Shown here: positions 1-7,921 of the stretch, in pieces
Numbering within the stretch: position 1 is the stretch's first letter
Layout: each line of letters begins with the position of its first letter
Assembly (NCBI RefSeq): GCF_014646055.1
Contig: NZ_BMMS01000024.1
Location: forward strand, 62,001-126,000
Length of the DNA stretch: 64,000 nt
Direction: 5' to 3'
Source: Wenjunlia tyrosinilytica
GTDB lineage: Bacteria > Actinomycetota > Actinomycetes > Streptomycetales > Streptomycetaceae
Translations under genes and position numbers: made by a program
Notes under the pieces: generated by a model
Seen by the model: the letters and a program-made list of their open reading frames with translations, nothing else
Database searches by the model: none
What the model was told of the DNA's origin: nothing

Positions 1-60
1 GCTCGTAGGCGTGCCCCTGGGCATGGAGCCCCTGTGGCAGGTGCCCCCGTGGGCATGGAG
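1..60. repeat. Imperfect direct repeat beyond the P450 3' end
   Basis: Two near-identical segments of about 20 nt, built on GTGCCCC-TGGGCATGGAGC, lie at 11-28 and 41-60, just past the terminator hairpin of the P450 gene. No gene is visible in the first 60 bases. The repeat belongs to a class of 3'-end repeats that recurs elsewhere in this window. Confidence 0.6.
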
Positions 61-96
61 CGGGGTGCCGCCGCCGGTCCCGGCGGCGGCACCCCG
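61..96. terminator. Strong GC hairpin terminator after the P450 gene
   Basis: A near-perfect inverted repeat of about 15 bp (CGGGGTGCCGCCGCC against GGCGGCGGCACCCCG) with a short loop lies 22 nt past the P450 stop. There is no T-run, as is usual in Streptomyces. It could serve transcripts from either side. Confidence 0.75.
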
Positions 97-118
97 CCCT
101 TCGCCGCGTGACGGTCGA

Positions 119-1303
119 TCAGAAGGTGACAGGGAGTTCGATCAGCCCTCGCGCCCGGATCGACGGACGGCGGCGCAGTTCGTCGCGGGGCACACCCAGT
201 GCCAGGTCCGGAAAGCGCCGCAGGAGCGTTCCGAGGGCGACCGCGGTCTCCAGCCGCGCCAGGGGAGCGCCCAGGCAGTAGTGGATCCCGTGGCCGAGTG
301 AGAGGTGCCCGGCGCCGCCCGCGCGCTCGAAGTCCAGCCGGTCGGGGTCGTGGACACGGGCCGGGTCCCGGTTGGCTGAGGCGATGCAGAGCATGACGGT
401 CTCCCCGGCGGGGACGGTGACACCGCCGATCTCCAGGTCCTCCAGCGGAAAGCGGCGGATGGCCAGCGCGCCCGGCGGGTCGAAGCGCGCTAGCTCCTCG
501 ACGGCGGCGGGCATCAGCGAGGGGTCCTCGCGCAGGGCGCGCGCTCGCTTGGGATCGTCGAGCAGGGCCACCGTGGCATTGCCGATGAGATGGACGACGT
601 TCTCGTAGCCCGCGAAGTGGATCAGGAACGCCAACGAGGTGAGCTCGTCCTCGGTCAGCCGGTCGCCCTCGTCACGGGCCGCGATCATGGCGGAGAGCAG
701 GTCGTCGCCGGGCTGCTCGCGCTTGCGGCGGATCAGCTCGACGTAGAAGCGGACCATGCTGCCGACGGCCTCTTTGGCCCGCTCGGGGCGGGTGGGGTCG
801 GGCAGGAGCATGGCGTCGGTCCAGGCCCGGAAGTCCCGCCGGGCCTCCTGCGGCACACCGAGCAGGTCGCAGATGACGATGATGGGCAGCGGCCCGGCGT
901 AGTCGGCGATCAGTTCGGCCCGTCCCTGCCCCTCGACGGCGTCCAGAAGTGAGTCCGCGACCCGCTGGACCGGCTCGCGCAGAGCCTCGACACGGCGGGC
1001 GGTGAACGCCTTCGAGACCAGGCGCCGCACACGGGTGTGATCGGGCGGGTCCATGTTGAGCAGGTTGGCGTCCAGGGCGGGCGGCAGGGAGAACCCGCGG
1101 TAGTTGCCGGGCAGCGCGTGCCGCTTGTCGAGCGAGAGTCTGGGGTCGGCGAGTGCCTGCTTGACGTCGTCGTAGCGGGTGACCAGCCAGGCGGGCGCTC
1201 CGTCGGGGCCGGTGATGCGCTGGACGGGCGCCTGCTCGCGCAACTCGGCGTAGACGGCGTACGGGTCGGCCAGAAGCCGGGCGTCATCGACTGTGTACGG
1301 CAT
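119..1303 (-). CDS. Cytochrome P450
   Basis: Haem-thiolate monooxygenase of the soluble bacterial type (394 aa, usual length about 400), needing a separate ferredoxin and reductase; none is adjacent. Visible motifs are the I-helix AGYEN near residue 236 (canonical AGxxT, with N in place of the usual acidic/Thr region), ExxR in EELARF, and the haem loop LSLGHGIHYCLG with the thiolate Cys at about 343. The first residue of the haem loop, normally Phe, is Leu here. I start it at the ATG giving MPYTVDD because upstream codons look non-coding and overlap the divergent gene. It is divergent from a D-amino-acid oxidase with 34 bp between the starts, so the two probably share a regulatory region. Substrate unknown. 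Confidence 0.92.
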   Translation of the reverse strand: MPYTVDDARLLADPYAVYAELREQAPVQRITGPDGAPAWLVTRYDDVKQALADPRLSLDKRHALPGNYRGFSLPPALDANLLNMDPPDHTRVRRLVSKAFTARRVEALREPVQRVADSLLDAVEGQGRAELIADYAGPLPIIVICDLLGVPQEARRDFRAWTDAMLLPDPTRPERAKEAVGSMVRFYVELIRRKREQPGDDLLSAMIAARDEGDRLTEDELTSLAFLIHFAGYENVVHLIGNATVALLDDPKRARALREDPSLMPAAVEELARFDPPGALAIRRFPLEDLEIGGVTVPAGETVMLCIASANRDPARVHDPDRLDFERAGGAGHLSLGHGIHYCLGAPLARLETAVALGTLLRRFPDLALGVPRDELRRRPSIRARGLIELPVTF

Positions 1304-1337
1304 GGCCCACAACCCTATGCCCCGGTAGGTTGCGGCC

Positions 1338-2303
1338 ATGGAACGCGGTGTGATCGTCGTGGGCGCGGGCATCATCGGACTGACCACGGCTGTGGTCCTC
1401 GCCGAGGCGGGCACACCGGTGCGGGTGTGGAGCCGCGACCCCGTGGAGATGACCACGTCGGCGGCCGCCGGGGCCCTGTGGGAGCCCTACCGCGTCGAGC
1501 CGCAGGAGCTTGTGTTCGACTGGTCCCGGCGCTCGTTCCGCGTCCTGGAGGAGCTGGCGGCCAAGCCCGACGAGACCGGTGTGCGGATGGCCGACGGGAT
1601 CCAGGCCCATCCGGAGGGCGAGGGCCCGCCCTTCTGGGCGGCCACCGTGCCGGGAATGCGCCGGGCCACCGCCGACGAGCTGCCGCCCGGCTGCGCGTCG
1701 GGCTACCGCGCCCGGATGCCGCTGGTGGACATGCCCACCCACCTCGGCCATCTCACCCGCCGTCTCGCCGCGGCGGGCGGCGAACTGGAACCGCGCGCCA
1801 TCACCTCGTTCGACGAACCGGCGGCCGAGGCCGGTGTCGTGGTCAACTGCACCGGGCTGGGGGCCCGTGAACTCGTCCCCGATCCCGGGGTCAGGCCCGT
1901 TCAGGGCCAGATCGTGGTGGTGGAGAATCCCGGGCTCACCGAGTGGTTCGTCGACCCGGGCGGGGAGGGCGAGGACGCGCTGTACGCGTTGCCCCAGCCT
2001 TTCGGCGTGGTCCTGGGGGGCACGGCGCGCGAGGACGAATGGGGGACCGAGCCCGACCCGGAGATCGCCGCCGGCATCGTGCGCCGCGTCTGCCGCCTGG
2101 ACCCGCGCCTGGCGCAGGCCCGGGTCCTGGGCCACCGGGTCGGCCTGCGTCCGTACCGGCACGCCGTTCGGATGGAGTCCGAACGGCGGCCCGACGGCAC
2201 ACTCCTGGTCCACAACTACGGCCACGGCGGCGCCGGGATCACGGTCTCCTGGGGGTGCGCGCGGGACGCGGCGGCGCTGGTGGCAAGGGACCGGGGTATC
2301 TGA
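1338..2303 (+). CDS. FAD-dependent D-amino-acid oxidase
   Basis: Predicted to oxidise D-amino acids to 2-oxo acids, ammonia and hydrogen peroxide in the cytoplasm (321 aa, typical for the DAO family). The N-terminus carries the dinucleotide-binding VVGAGIIGLTTA, followed by the TTSAAAGALWEPYR segment typical of actinobacterial DAO. Near the C-terminus, HNYGHGGAGITVSWG is the second FAD-contact motif seen in eukaryotic and bacterial D-amino-acid oxidases. It starts 34 bp from the divergent P450 start. Substrate range (neutral or acidic D-amino acids) cannot be read from the sequence. A glycine-oxidase-like role is less likely given the DAO-type C-terminus. Confidence 0.9.
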   Translation: MERGVIVVGAGIIGLTTAVVLAEAGTPVRVWSRDPVEMTTSAAAGALWEPYRVEPQELVFDWSRRSFRVLEELAAKPDETGVRMADGIQAHPEGEGPPFWAATVPGMRRATADELPPGCASGYRARMPLVDMPTHLGHLTRRLAAAGGELEPRAITSFDEPAAEAGVVVNCTGLGARELVPDPGVRPVQGQIVVVENPGLTEWFVDPGGEGEDALYALPQPFGVVLGGTAREDEWGTEPDPEIAAGIVRRVCRLDPRLAQARVLGHRVGLRPYRHAVRMESERRPDGTLLVHNYGHGGAGITVSWGCARDAAALVARDRGI

Positions 2304-2418
2304 CCGCCGCGCGTTCGGGCCGGTGGCGGTACGCGCCCGTACGGCTCAAGCGCGGTTGCCGGGCTCGCGTGCCACGCCGTTAATGAAGGACCGGTCGGCC
2401 CGGCACACGGAGGTACGG

Positions 2419-3390
2419 ATGGACATGATCCATCTGCGCGCGGTGTCTCCCCCGGACCTCACGGACCGGACCATGGAACTGCTGGCCGCGGAGCCCTGCG
2501 CCCTCAACCTGTTCCTCCAGCGGGGCAGCGTGCGCAATCCCGACGGTGACGCCATCGAGTGCGATGTGCTCACCGGAGCCGCGAACGACGTCCTGAGGAA
2601 CCTTCGGGACCTGGGCCTGGACCACCGCGGCTCCCTGGTGCTGGAGCCCGTCGACGTGGCGTTCTCCGACCGCGCCGCCAAGGCCGGGGCCGAGGAACTG
2701 GGGACGGCCGGGCGGGCGCCCGTGTGGGAGCAGGTGGAGGCCCGCATCCGCACCGAGGGCAGATACGCCCCGAGCTTCTACCTCTACCTGGTCATCGCCG
2801 GGCTCATCGGCTCCGTCGGGATCATCACCAACTCCCAGATCCTCATCGTCGCCGCCATGGTGGTCGGACCCGAGTACGGGGCCATCACCAGCGTCGCCCT
2901 GGGGATCGACCACCGCGCCCGGCCGACGATCCGCCGGGGCCTTTCGGCGCTCCTCGTGGGGTTTGTGTCGGCCATCGTCGCCACCTTCCTCTTCGCCCTG
3001 CTCGTACGGGCCTTCGACCTTCAGCCGGAGGCGTTCCACCTGGGCATCAGGCCGGTGTCTAACCTGATCAACACACCCAACTTCTTCTCGGTCGTCGTCG
3101 CGGTCCTGGCGGGGGTCGTGGGCATCGTCTCGCTGACCGAGGCCAGGACGAGCGCGCTGCTCGGCGTCTTCATCTCGGTGACGACCATCCCCGCGGGGGC
3201 CGACATCGGGGTCTCCGTCGCCTTCGAGAGCTGGAGCGAGGCCCTGGGCTCGCTCCTCCAGCTCCTGCTCAACATCTTCGTCCTGATCTTCGTGGGCACC
3301 GGCACGCTCAGGTGCCAGCGGGCCATCTGGCGGCGTGTCAGCGAACGTCGGATCGCGGCCCGCCCGAGGCCGCGGATGCCCGGCTCCTGA
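2419..3390 (+). CDS. DUF389 family integral membrane protein
   Basis: 323 aa. A soluble N-terminal part of about 115 residues is followed by six or so hydrophobic segments, beginning YLYLVIAGLIGSVGIITNS and including the family-typical ILIVAAMVVGPEYGAI. This matches DUF389 (TIGR00341-like) membrane proteins of unknown function. I choose the ATG at 2419 because GGAGG at 2409-2413 lies 5 nt upstream; an earlier in-frame ATG at 2383 has no such site. The N-terminal half contains an ACT-like start (IHLRAVSPPDLTDRTMELLAAEP), typical of these proteins. No partner gene is evident; it lies 115 bp after the oxidase. Confidence 0.85.
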   Translation: MDMIHLRAVSPPDLTDRTMELLAAEPCALNLFLQRGSVRNPDGDAIECDVLTGAANDVLRNLRDLGLDHRGSLVLEPVDVAFSDRAAKAGAEELGTAGRAPVWEQVEARIRTEGRYAPSFYLYLVIAGLIGSVGIITNSQILIVAAMVVGPEYGAITSVALGIDHRARPTIRRGLSALLVGFVSAIVATFLFALLVRAFDLQPEAFHLGIRPVSNLINTPNFFSVVVAVLAGVVGIVSLTEARTSALLGVFISVTTIPAGADIGVSVAFESWSEALGSLLQLLLNIFVLIFVGTGTLRCQRAIWRRVSERRIAARPRPRMPGS

Positions 3391-3455
3391 CGGCTCCTCG
3401 GCGAGGACCGCGCTCATGCGGCCGGACGTCCCGGAAGGCGCGGGAGCCGGCGCCG

Positions 3456-3599
3456 GACCGGGTGGTGCTCGGAGCCGTGCTGGCGCCGCAGCACGGCTAC
3501 CCGTCCCACCTCGACGCCCGGGTGGAGTACTCCCTCGGCGCCCGGGGGCCGGAGGTCGCGCCGACCGCGCACAACCTCGGGGAGACCGCGGCCCCGTGA
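3456..3599 (+). pseudogene. Relic of an aldose 1-epimerase (galactose mutarotase) gene
   Basis: A 47-codon frame ending in TGA reads DRVVLGAVLAPQHGYPSHLD then ARVEYSLGARGP and ends NLGETAAP. This closely resembles the internal strand segment of aldose 1-epimerases (VVL...P..GYPF.LD..VEY.L...GL.V...A.NLG..PAP). Neither the N-terminal substrate-binding Arg/His region nor the C-terminal catalytic Glu region is present on either side, so it is a fragment, not a gene. The resemblance is from memory and short, so moderate confidence. Confidence 0.5.
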
Positions 3600-3807
3600 C
3601 GTCACTCCGGGTCGGGCCATGGCCTCAACGTGAGGCCATCCGGGTGGAATTACATATCAACAGCTAATCCATACCCATCAGTCCTGGAACTCATGGACTG
3701 ACGCGACGTCGGCGTCACCCCTTTCGGCCCCGGGATACCCATGGGCCGGCCTTTCCGCGACACCCGGTGCGCCGCAGCCGTGCCCGGGACCCCCTGGAAG
3801 GAGTTCC
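3600..3807. other. Intergenic region upstream of the TNT gene
   Basis: About 200 nt without a gene. The block 3644-3690 is unusually AT-rich for this window and is a likely promoter zone for the downstream gene. It is followed by a small inverted repeat CAGTCC/GGACTG (3681-3702). I see no clear -35/-10 pair. Confidence 0.4.
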
Positions 3808-4614
3808 ATGCGCCCGATGCGATGGTGGGCGACCTCGGTCGCCGCCGTGGGCCTGATCGGCTTCCTGCTCACCGGCTCCCCCGCCGTGGCCGACTCCGGC
3901 GCGGTGCACTCCGGAGCCACCGCTACCGCCCTCACGGCGCCGGCCGGGCCGGAAGGGAGCGACGACTCCGCGAGCCCGAGAGCCTCCGCGGCAGGCAGAC
4001 CGGCACCCCCGGCACATACCGGAAGCCTCTCCTGCCTGGGCCTCGTACCCCCGCCGTACGCGTACCCCCAGCACTCGCCCTACCTGTGCGCCGACTGGCG
4101 GCTCGGCCCCACGCGCCTGCCCACCACCGGCGTGCTCGGAGGCATCCTCAGCGGCTACAACCGGCTCGGCGGCCTCACACCCGTAGAGTTCCTGAACAAG
4201 TGGTGGAACCCCGCACTGGACGCGGGCAGGGGCGACTGGCGCTACCCGCCGGACCGGGGTTTCGCGCGTGACTCCCAAGGCAACCTGATCGTGTCGCAGG
4301 TGGTCCTGCACCCCGGTCAGAAGATCGACAGGTTCGGCGACGAGGCGGGCACCTTCCTGGCCCCGGCCGGCACCAAGTACGGCCAGCGCTCCATCCCGCC
4401 GTCCAACCTCGACACCACCGACCCGCGGTACCCCTTCAACTACCACGTCTACAGGGTGCTCAAGGACTTCAAGGTCGACGCCGGCCCGGCGGCACCGGCG
4501 TTCGAGCAGCCGGGTGAGGGCATCCAGTACGTGCTGACCAACGCGGACTTCCCGGACGACTTCGTCAATGTGAGGTTCCTGGTGCTGAACGGGTACCTGG
4601 CACGACTGAACTAG
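3808..4614 (+). CDS. Secreted TNT-domain (NAD+ glycohydrolase-like) protein
   Basis: 268 aa. Residues 1-29 form a Sec signal peptide (MRPMRWW, hydrophobic core, AVA cleavage). A low-complexity Ala/Pro linker to about residue 70 leads to a conserved Cys-containing region, then a C-terminal TNT domain (about 168-260). TNT motifs are GTFLAPAGTKYGQRSIPPS, YHVYRV with a His near 213, and FEQPGEGIQY with Gln near 240. This matches the tuberculosis necrotising toxin family, which hydrolyses NAD+; the His and Gln are the kind of residues reported to matter in that family. GAAGGAG at 3797-3803 supports the start. No type VII channel domain is fused, so it may be a free secreted enzyme. The small downstream gene is a likely immunity partner. 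Confidence 0.85.
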   Translation: MRPMRWWATSVAAVGLIGFLLTGSPAVADSGAVHSGATATALTAPAGPEGSDDSASPRASAAGRPAPPAHTGSLSCLGLVPPPYAYPQHSPYLCADWRLGPTRLPTTGVLGGILSGYNRLGGLTPVEFLNKWWNPALDAGRGDWRYPPDRGFARDSQGNLIVSQVVLHPGQKIDRFGDEAGTFLAPAGTKYGQRSIPPSNLDTTDPRYPFNYHVYRVLKDFKVDAGPAAPAFEQPGEGIQYVLTNADFPDDFVNVRFLVLNGYLARLN

Positions 4615-4630
4615 CCCGACTGAACCAGAC
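4602..4630. repeat. Short tandem repeat across the TNT gene stop codon
   Basis: CGACTGAACTAGCC and CGACTGAACCAGAC follow one another, so the last codons and stop of the TNT gene are duplicated in imperfect form. It is a minimal example of the 3'-end repeats seen at other genes in this window. Confidence 0.5.
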
Positions 4631-4659
4631 AGGCGCCGGACAGGCGGGCAGGGGCCGAC

Positions 4660-5031
4660 ATGGACCGGTACGAACTGCACAACGCCCTACGGGCCGCCGG
4701 TGTCGGGGCCGGCCGCTACGAGATCGAGGGCCTGAGCTCGGGACCGCACCCGGTCGACCACTACTTCCTGGCCGAACGCCCCGACGGCTGGGTGGTGGGC
4801 GTCCACGAACGCGGCCGCCGCGAAGTGATCAAGCGGTTCCCCACCGAGGACGGGGCCTGCCGCTACCTCTACACGGCCCTCACGGACGAAGGCCCACCAC
4901 CCACCCCCCTCACCCCGGAGGAAACGGAGGAGCTGATCAGGAACAGCGACGCCATCCAGCGGCAGGCCAGAGAGCAAGTGAACCGCGCCCTCAAGGCCAA
5001 GCGGGAGCGGAACCCGGGCACGGAGCCCTGA
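4660..5031 (+). CDS. Small protein, probable immunity partner of the TNT protein
   Basis: 123 aa, no signal peptide or membrane segment, so cytoplasmic. It begins MDRYELHNALRAAGVGAGRY and has a central DGWVVGVHERGRREVIKRF segment and a charged helical C-terminus (residues 90-123). It lies 45 bp after the TNT gene on the same strand. From memory, short proteins of this style (xLHxLLxxAGV...YxLxG...W.VGVYERGxxx) often follow TNT genes in actinomycetes. The immunity role is inferred from position and size, not from a motif. It could also be an unrelated regulator of the toxin. Confidence 0.6.
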   Translation: MDRYELHNALRAAGVGAGRYEIEGLSSGPHPVDHYFLAERPDGWVVGVHERGRREVIKRFPTEDGACRYLYTALTDEGPPPTPLTPEETEELIRNSDAIQRQAREQVNRALKAKRERNPGTEP

Positions 5032-5615
5032 CACCCTCCCCGGAAGGTCACCCGGTACCCGAAGCGCCGTCGTGGAGACCTGGAGGAAGCTCCTGCCCGG
5101 CCCTGCAACTGCTGAGCCACGTAGAACGACGACACGGGGATGCGCGGGAGCAGCGACTCGATCAGGCCGCTCTGCTGGACGTCCGGCCCGAGGCATGGGC
5201 CGCGTTCGTCTCCCTCGCGGCAGAGCAGGACCCCGCGACCATATGACCCTCCGGCGTTGCCCCGTTGTCAACTGACAGCGGGGGCGCTCATGTCCGGGGT
5301 TCGCTCCGCAGGTGGCGGCCACTCGCCACGGCCAATCGCGGCATGCGGTCGAGCGGAGAAGTGGGCATGCGATTTGCGCATTGGGTGGAGGCGGTGCGGG
5401 TGATCAGTCGGCGAGCCTCCTCGTCCCGCCCCGCCGTCGGGTCGTCCGGGCCTCGACTCGGGCACCAGCCCATTAGCTGGCTGACCTGCGGAAACACGCC
5501 CTCTCGGCGCCGAGGCTGCGAGGGTCGGTCATGCTCACCTGCTGTTTCTGCCGGTTCCACGCCGCTGTTGGCCATGCGTTGGCCACGTGGCCAACCGTTC
5601 GAGAACCGCGCTCGC
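5032..5615. other. Gene-free decayed stretch left of the IS/regulator debris
   Basis: About 580 nt without a convincing gene. A stop-terminated open stretch on the + strand (5103-5243) ends DVRPEAWAAFVSLAAEQ and looks like the C-terminus of a lost protein, but has no start or family I can name. A perfect 18-bp palindrome, GTTGGCCACGTGGCCAAC, lies at 5578-5595. Base composition is more even than in neighbouring genes, consistent with imported or decaying DNA. Confidence 0.45.
5578..5595. repeat. Perfect 18-bp palindrome
   Basis: GTTGGCCACGTGGCCAAC equals its own reverse complement. A related half (GTTGGCCATGC) sits just upstream at 5567. A similar GTTGGTCACG pair occurs at 6301-6322 on the other side of the debris. 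It could be a protein-binding site of a lost integrating element. Confidence 0.6.
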
Positions 5616-5917
5616 TCAGTCCAGGGATGCCAAGGCACCCGCCATCAGAGAACGTGCCGCAGCTCCCCGCGCGGCCCCCTGAGAGAGTCGGTCAAAGGCT
5701 CGGGCGTACAGCTCGACATGGCTGGGCTGCGTGAGGGTGGCGGCAGCGTCCAGCGTGTCCGCGTGCACTCTGGTGTCGTCGAAGATCGTGAACGTGGGCA
5801 TGGGCCACATGGTCCGTTGCGTCGAAATGGGACGATGCCCACAGCGACGTTCTGGAGATCCATAACCCCGAGGAGATGGCCAAGCTGCGCCGCCATCGTC
5901 TCGACGCCGCAGAGCGG
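5616..5917 (-). pseudogene. Frameshifted fragment of a DUF5753-type regulator
   Basis: Read 3' to 5', one frame gives ETMAAQLGHLLGVMDLQNVAVGIVPF and, after a frameshift near 5805-5830, another gives MWPMPTFTIFDDTRVHADTL then a tail ending MAGALASLD before TGA at 5616. Together these make the C-terminal half of the DUF5753 domain that follows an HTH in many Streptomyces XRE-type regulators. The HTH half is absent, and the upstream end abuts a transposase fragment. It therefore appears truncated by an insertion and then frameshifted. Confidence 0.65.
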
Positions 5918-6028
5918 ACATGAGTGCGTCGGCGAACGTCTTGACCATCGCGCGCAGCAGATCGGGACTCGCCGAAGCGAGGTTGTCTTGGCGAGGGCGT
6001 GCAGGGGCACACTGTCGGGTGCGGTCAT
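5918..6028 (-). mobile_element. N-terminal fragment of an IS256-family transposase
   Basis: The reading starts at ATG 6028 with MTAPDSVPLHALAK and, after a one-base shift, continues NLASASPDLLRAMVKTFADALMSA. This is the highly conserved N-terminus of Streptomyces IS256 (mutator) transposases. An AAGGAG Shine-Dalgarno stands upstream (about 6037-6042). The rest of the transposase, including the DDE core, is missing, and the frame runs straight into regulator debris. Sequence to about 6165 (containing ACACCACTTCTCAGGACGC) may be the IS end. Confidence 0.7.
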
Positions 6029-6300
6029 CGTGCGGATCTCCTTCGAGCTTCGACATCTCGAAGATCAGCCGGTGGCCGTTCTTGTATCCGGACACTCACT
6101 CCGACGCCGGGGCGAACGCCCGGATCAGGTGGGAGCCCGTACACCACTTCTCAGGACGCAACCCGGCCAGCACCACTCGCCCGGCTAGACCATGACCCGC
6201 TACGGCCACTCTCGTAGGGACGGAGCGCGCCGCCTGGCCACTGCCAGGGCCAGCCGACTCACCCTGTCATCCCTGGTCCGACCTGGGGTTTCACTGCGCC

Positions 6301-6322
6301 GTTGGTCACGTGGTTGGTCACG
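6301..6322. repeat. Direct repeat GTTGGTCACG beside tRNA-Leu
   Basis: GTTGGTCACG occurs twice within 22 nt (6301 and 6313), about 40 nt from the tRNA-Leu terminator. Paired short repeats next to a tRNA 3' end are typical of integrase arm sites. Here no integrase gene remains. Confidence 0.4.
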
Positions 6323-6329
6323 CCACTGC

Positions 6330-6363
6330 CCAGAAAAGCAGAAAACCCCAGGTGAACTGGGGT
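6330..6363 (-). terminator. Rho-independent terminator of tRNA-Leu
   Basis: On the minus strand, ACCCCAG-TTCAC-CTGGGGT (6363-6345) is followed by TTTTCTGCTTTT, a rare classic stem-plus-T-run terminator for this genome. It lies 6 nt beyond the CCA end of the tRNA. Confidence 0.85.
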
Positions 6364-6369
6364 CCCAGC

Positions 6370-6457
6370 TGGTGTCCGAGGGGGGACTTGAACCCCCACG
6401 CCCGATAAAGGGCACTAGCACCTCAAGCTAGCGCGTCTGCCATTCCGCCACCCGGAC
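6370..6457 (-). tRNA. tRNA-Leu (anticodon GAG)
   Basis: The minus strand folds as a class II tRNA. It has an acceptor stem GTCCGGG/CTCGGAC, a D-arm GCGGAATGGCAGACGC, an anticodon stem CTAGC-TTGAGGT-GCTAG with anticodon GAG, a long variable arm TGCCCTTTATCGGGCG, and a T-arm GGGGGTTCAAGTCCCCC. The 3' CCA is encoded (6372-6370). GAG reads CUC/CUU leucine codons. The 3' side (lower coordinates) is flanked by transposase and regulator debris, as expected for an attachment site used by past integrating elements. Confidence 0.96.
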
Positions 6458-6586
6458 CGGGTCGCACCGCGGAGCCCGCGGCGACATGGACAACAATACC
6501 AAGGATCCGGGGTGGCTCTCACCTGCGTATCCGGGGAGCCGGCGGCTCCGTGCGGCGGGTCATGGGGCATGCACGTAAAGTGAAGT

Positions 6587-7918
6587 ATGTCCCGGAATGA
6601 GTCATGGGAAGCGGGCGGAGCGAGGCGGCGGCCTCGGGCGTTGTCGCCGCTGCGGGAGCGGCTTCGCGACTCGTTCTGGTTCGCGCCCGTGGCCGGAATG
6701 GCGCTGGCCGCGGTCTTCGCCGCGGTGTGCACCGGGGCCGACGCGGCCGTCGTCACATGGCTGCAGGACCGGGGCGAGTACCAGCTGATCAGGGACCTCG
6801 CCAACTGGGGGCACGCCGGGAAGGCGATCATCAGCACGGTCAGCACCGCGATGCTGACCTTCATCGGTGTGGTCTTCTCCATCTCGCTCGTCGCCCTCCA
6901 GATGGCCGCCAGCCAGATGAGCCCCCGCGTCGTCCGGCTCTATGTGCGAAGCCGCATCACCAAGGCGACGTTCTCGGTGTTCCTGGCGACGTTCGTGTTC
7001 GCGCTGCTGGCGCAGACGGCCTACGAGGGCGAGACCGACCCGCGCCGGATCAGCTCGGTGACCGTCTTCTCCGGGCTCGGCGCCCTCGTGCTCGTACTGG
7101 GCAGCCTGGTGCTGTTCGTCGGCTATGTGCACTCCACGCTGCGGCTGATGAGGGTGACGTTCGTGATCGACCGGGTGACACGGGAGTCGTTCTCCGTGCT
7201 CGCCGAGCACATCGTGCAAGGGACGACGCAGACACCGGCCGAGCTGCCGGATCCGGTCGGGGAGATCGTGCACACCGGGGCGGCCGGGGTGCTGCGCAGC
7301 GTTGATGTGGCGCGGCTGACCCGGGTGGCCAGGAGGTACGGGACGGTGCTGCGCCTCGTCCCGAGGATCGGTGACTTCATCGTGCCGGGGACGCCGGTGC
7401 TCACCGCGCACGGAGGGCGGCTGCCGAAGGGGCACCGGCTCGGGTCCGCGCTGAACGTCGGGGTGGAGCGCACCTTCCACCAGGACCTGGGGTTCGGGCT
7501 GCGCCAGCTGTCCGACATCGCCCTGCGCGCCCTCTCCCCCGCCGTCAACGATCCGACGACGGCCGTGCAGGCGCTGGACCGCATTCACCAGTTCCTGGCC
7601 GCGCTGGCCGTGCGGCCGCTGGGCGAGGTGGACCACCGGGACAGGTCGGGGGCGCTGCGGCTGGTGCAGCCGCTGCCCGGCTGGGCGGACCTGGTGGACC
7701 TGGGGCTGACCGAAATCCGGCATGCCGGGGCGTCCCAGCCCCAGGTGACCCGGCGGCTGGCCGCGGCGCTGGAGGATCTGCTGCGGATCACCCCCGAGGG
7801 GCGGCGGGGCCCGCTGCTGCACCACCGGGAGCGGCTGGAGAGCGCGGTGGCGCGAGAGACGGCGGACGAGGCCGATCGGGTGTTCGCGCTGGTGGCCGAC
7901 CGCCAGGGAATCGGATGA
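6587..7918 (+). CDS. DUF2254 family predicted membrane protein
   Basis: 443 aa. Four hydrophobic segments occupy roughly residues 25-185 (WFAPVAGMALAAVFAAV; ISTVSTAMLTFIGVVFSIS; ATFSVFLATFVFALLAQ; VFSGLGALVLVLGSLVLFV), and a long cytosolic part follows. The signatures SLVALQMAASQMSPRV and DLGFGLRQLSDIALRALSPAVNDPTTAVQALD are characteristic of DUF2254, whose function is unknown. It begins 130 bp from the oppositely oriented tRNA-Leu. No strong Shine-Dalgarno is visible before the ATG. It appears to be monocistronic. Confidence 0.88.
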   Translation: MSRNESWEAGGARRRPRALSPLRERLRDSFWFAPVAGMALAAVFAAVCTGADAAVVTWLQDRGEYQLIRDLANWGHAGKAIISTVSTAMLTFIGVVFSISLVALQMAASQMSPRVVRLYVRSRITKATFSVFLATFVFALLAQTAYEGETDPRRISSVTVFSGLGALVLVLGSLVLFVGYVHSTLRLMRVTFVIDRVTRESFSVLAEHIVQGTTQTPAELPDPVGEIVHTGAAGVLRSVDVARLTRVARRYGTVLRLVPRIGDFIVPGTPVLTAHGGRLPKGHRLGSALNVGVERTFHQDLGFGLRQLSDIALRALSPAVNDPTTAVQALDRIHQFLAALAVRPLGEVDHRDRSGALRLVQPLPGWADLVDLGLTEIRHAGASQPQVTRRLAAALEDLLRITPEGRRGPLLHHRERLESAVARETADEADRVFALVADRQGIG

Positions 7919-7921
7919 AAG

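Noticed and set aside
1510..2418. A + strand frame continuing upstream of the DUF389 start
   Set aside because: It lies out of frame over the oxidase gene; the GGAGG-ATG at 2409-2421 marks the real start.
6192..6431. An open + strand frame of 79 codons ending GGLEPPRPIKGTSTSS
   Set aside because: It is the well-known false frame read through the antisense of a tRNA-Leu gene and overlaps the true tRNA and its terminator.
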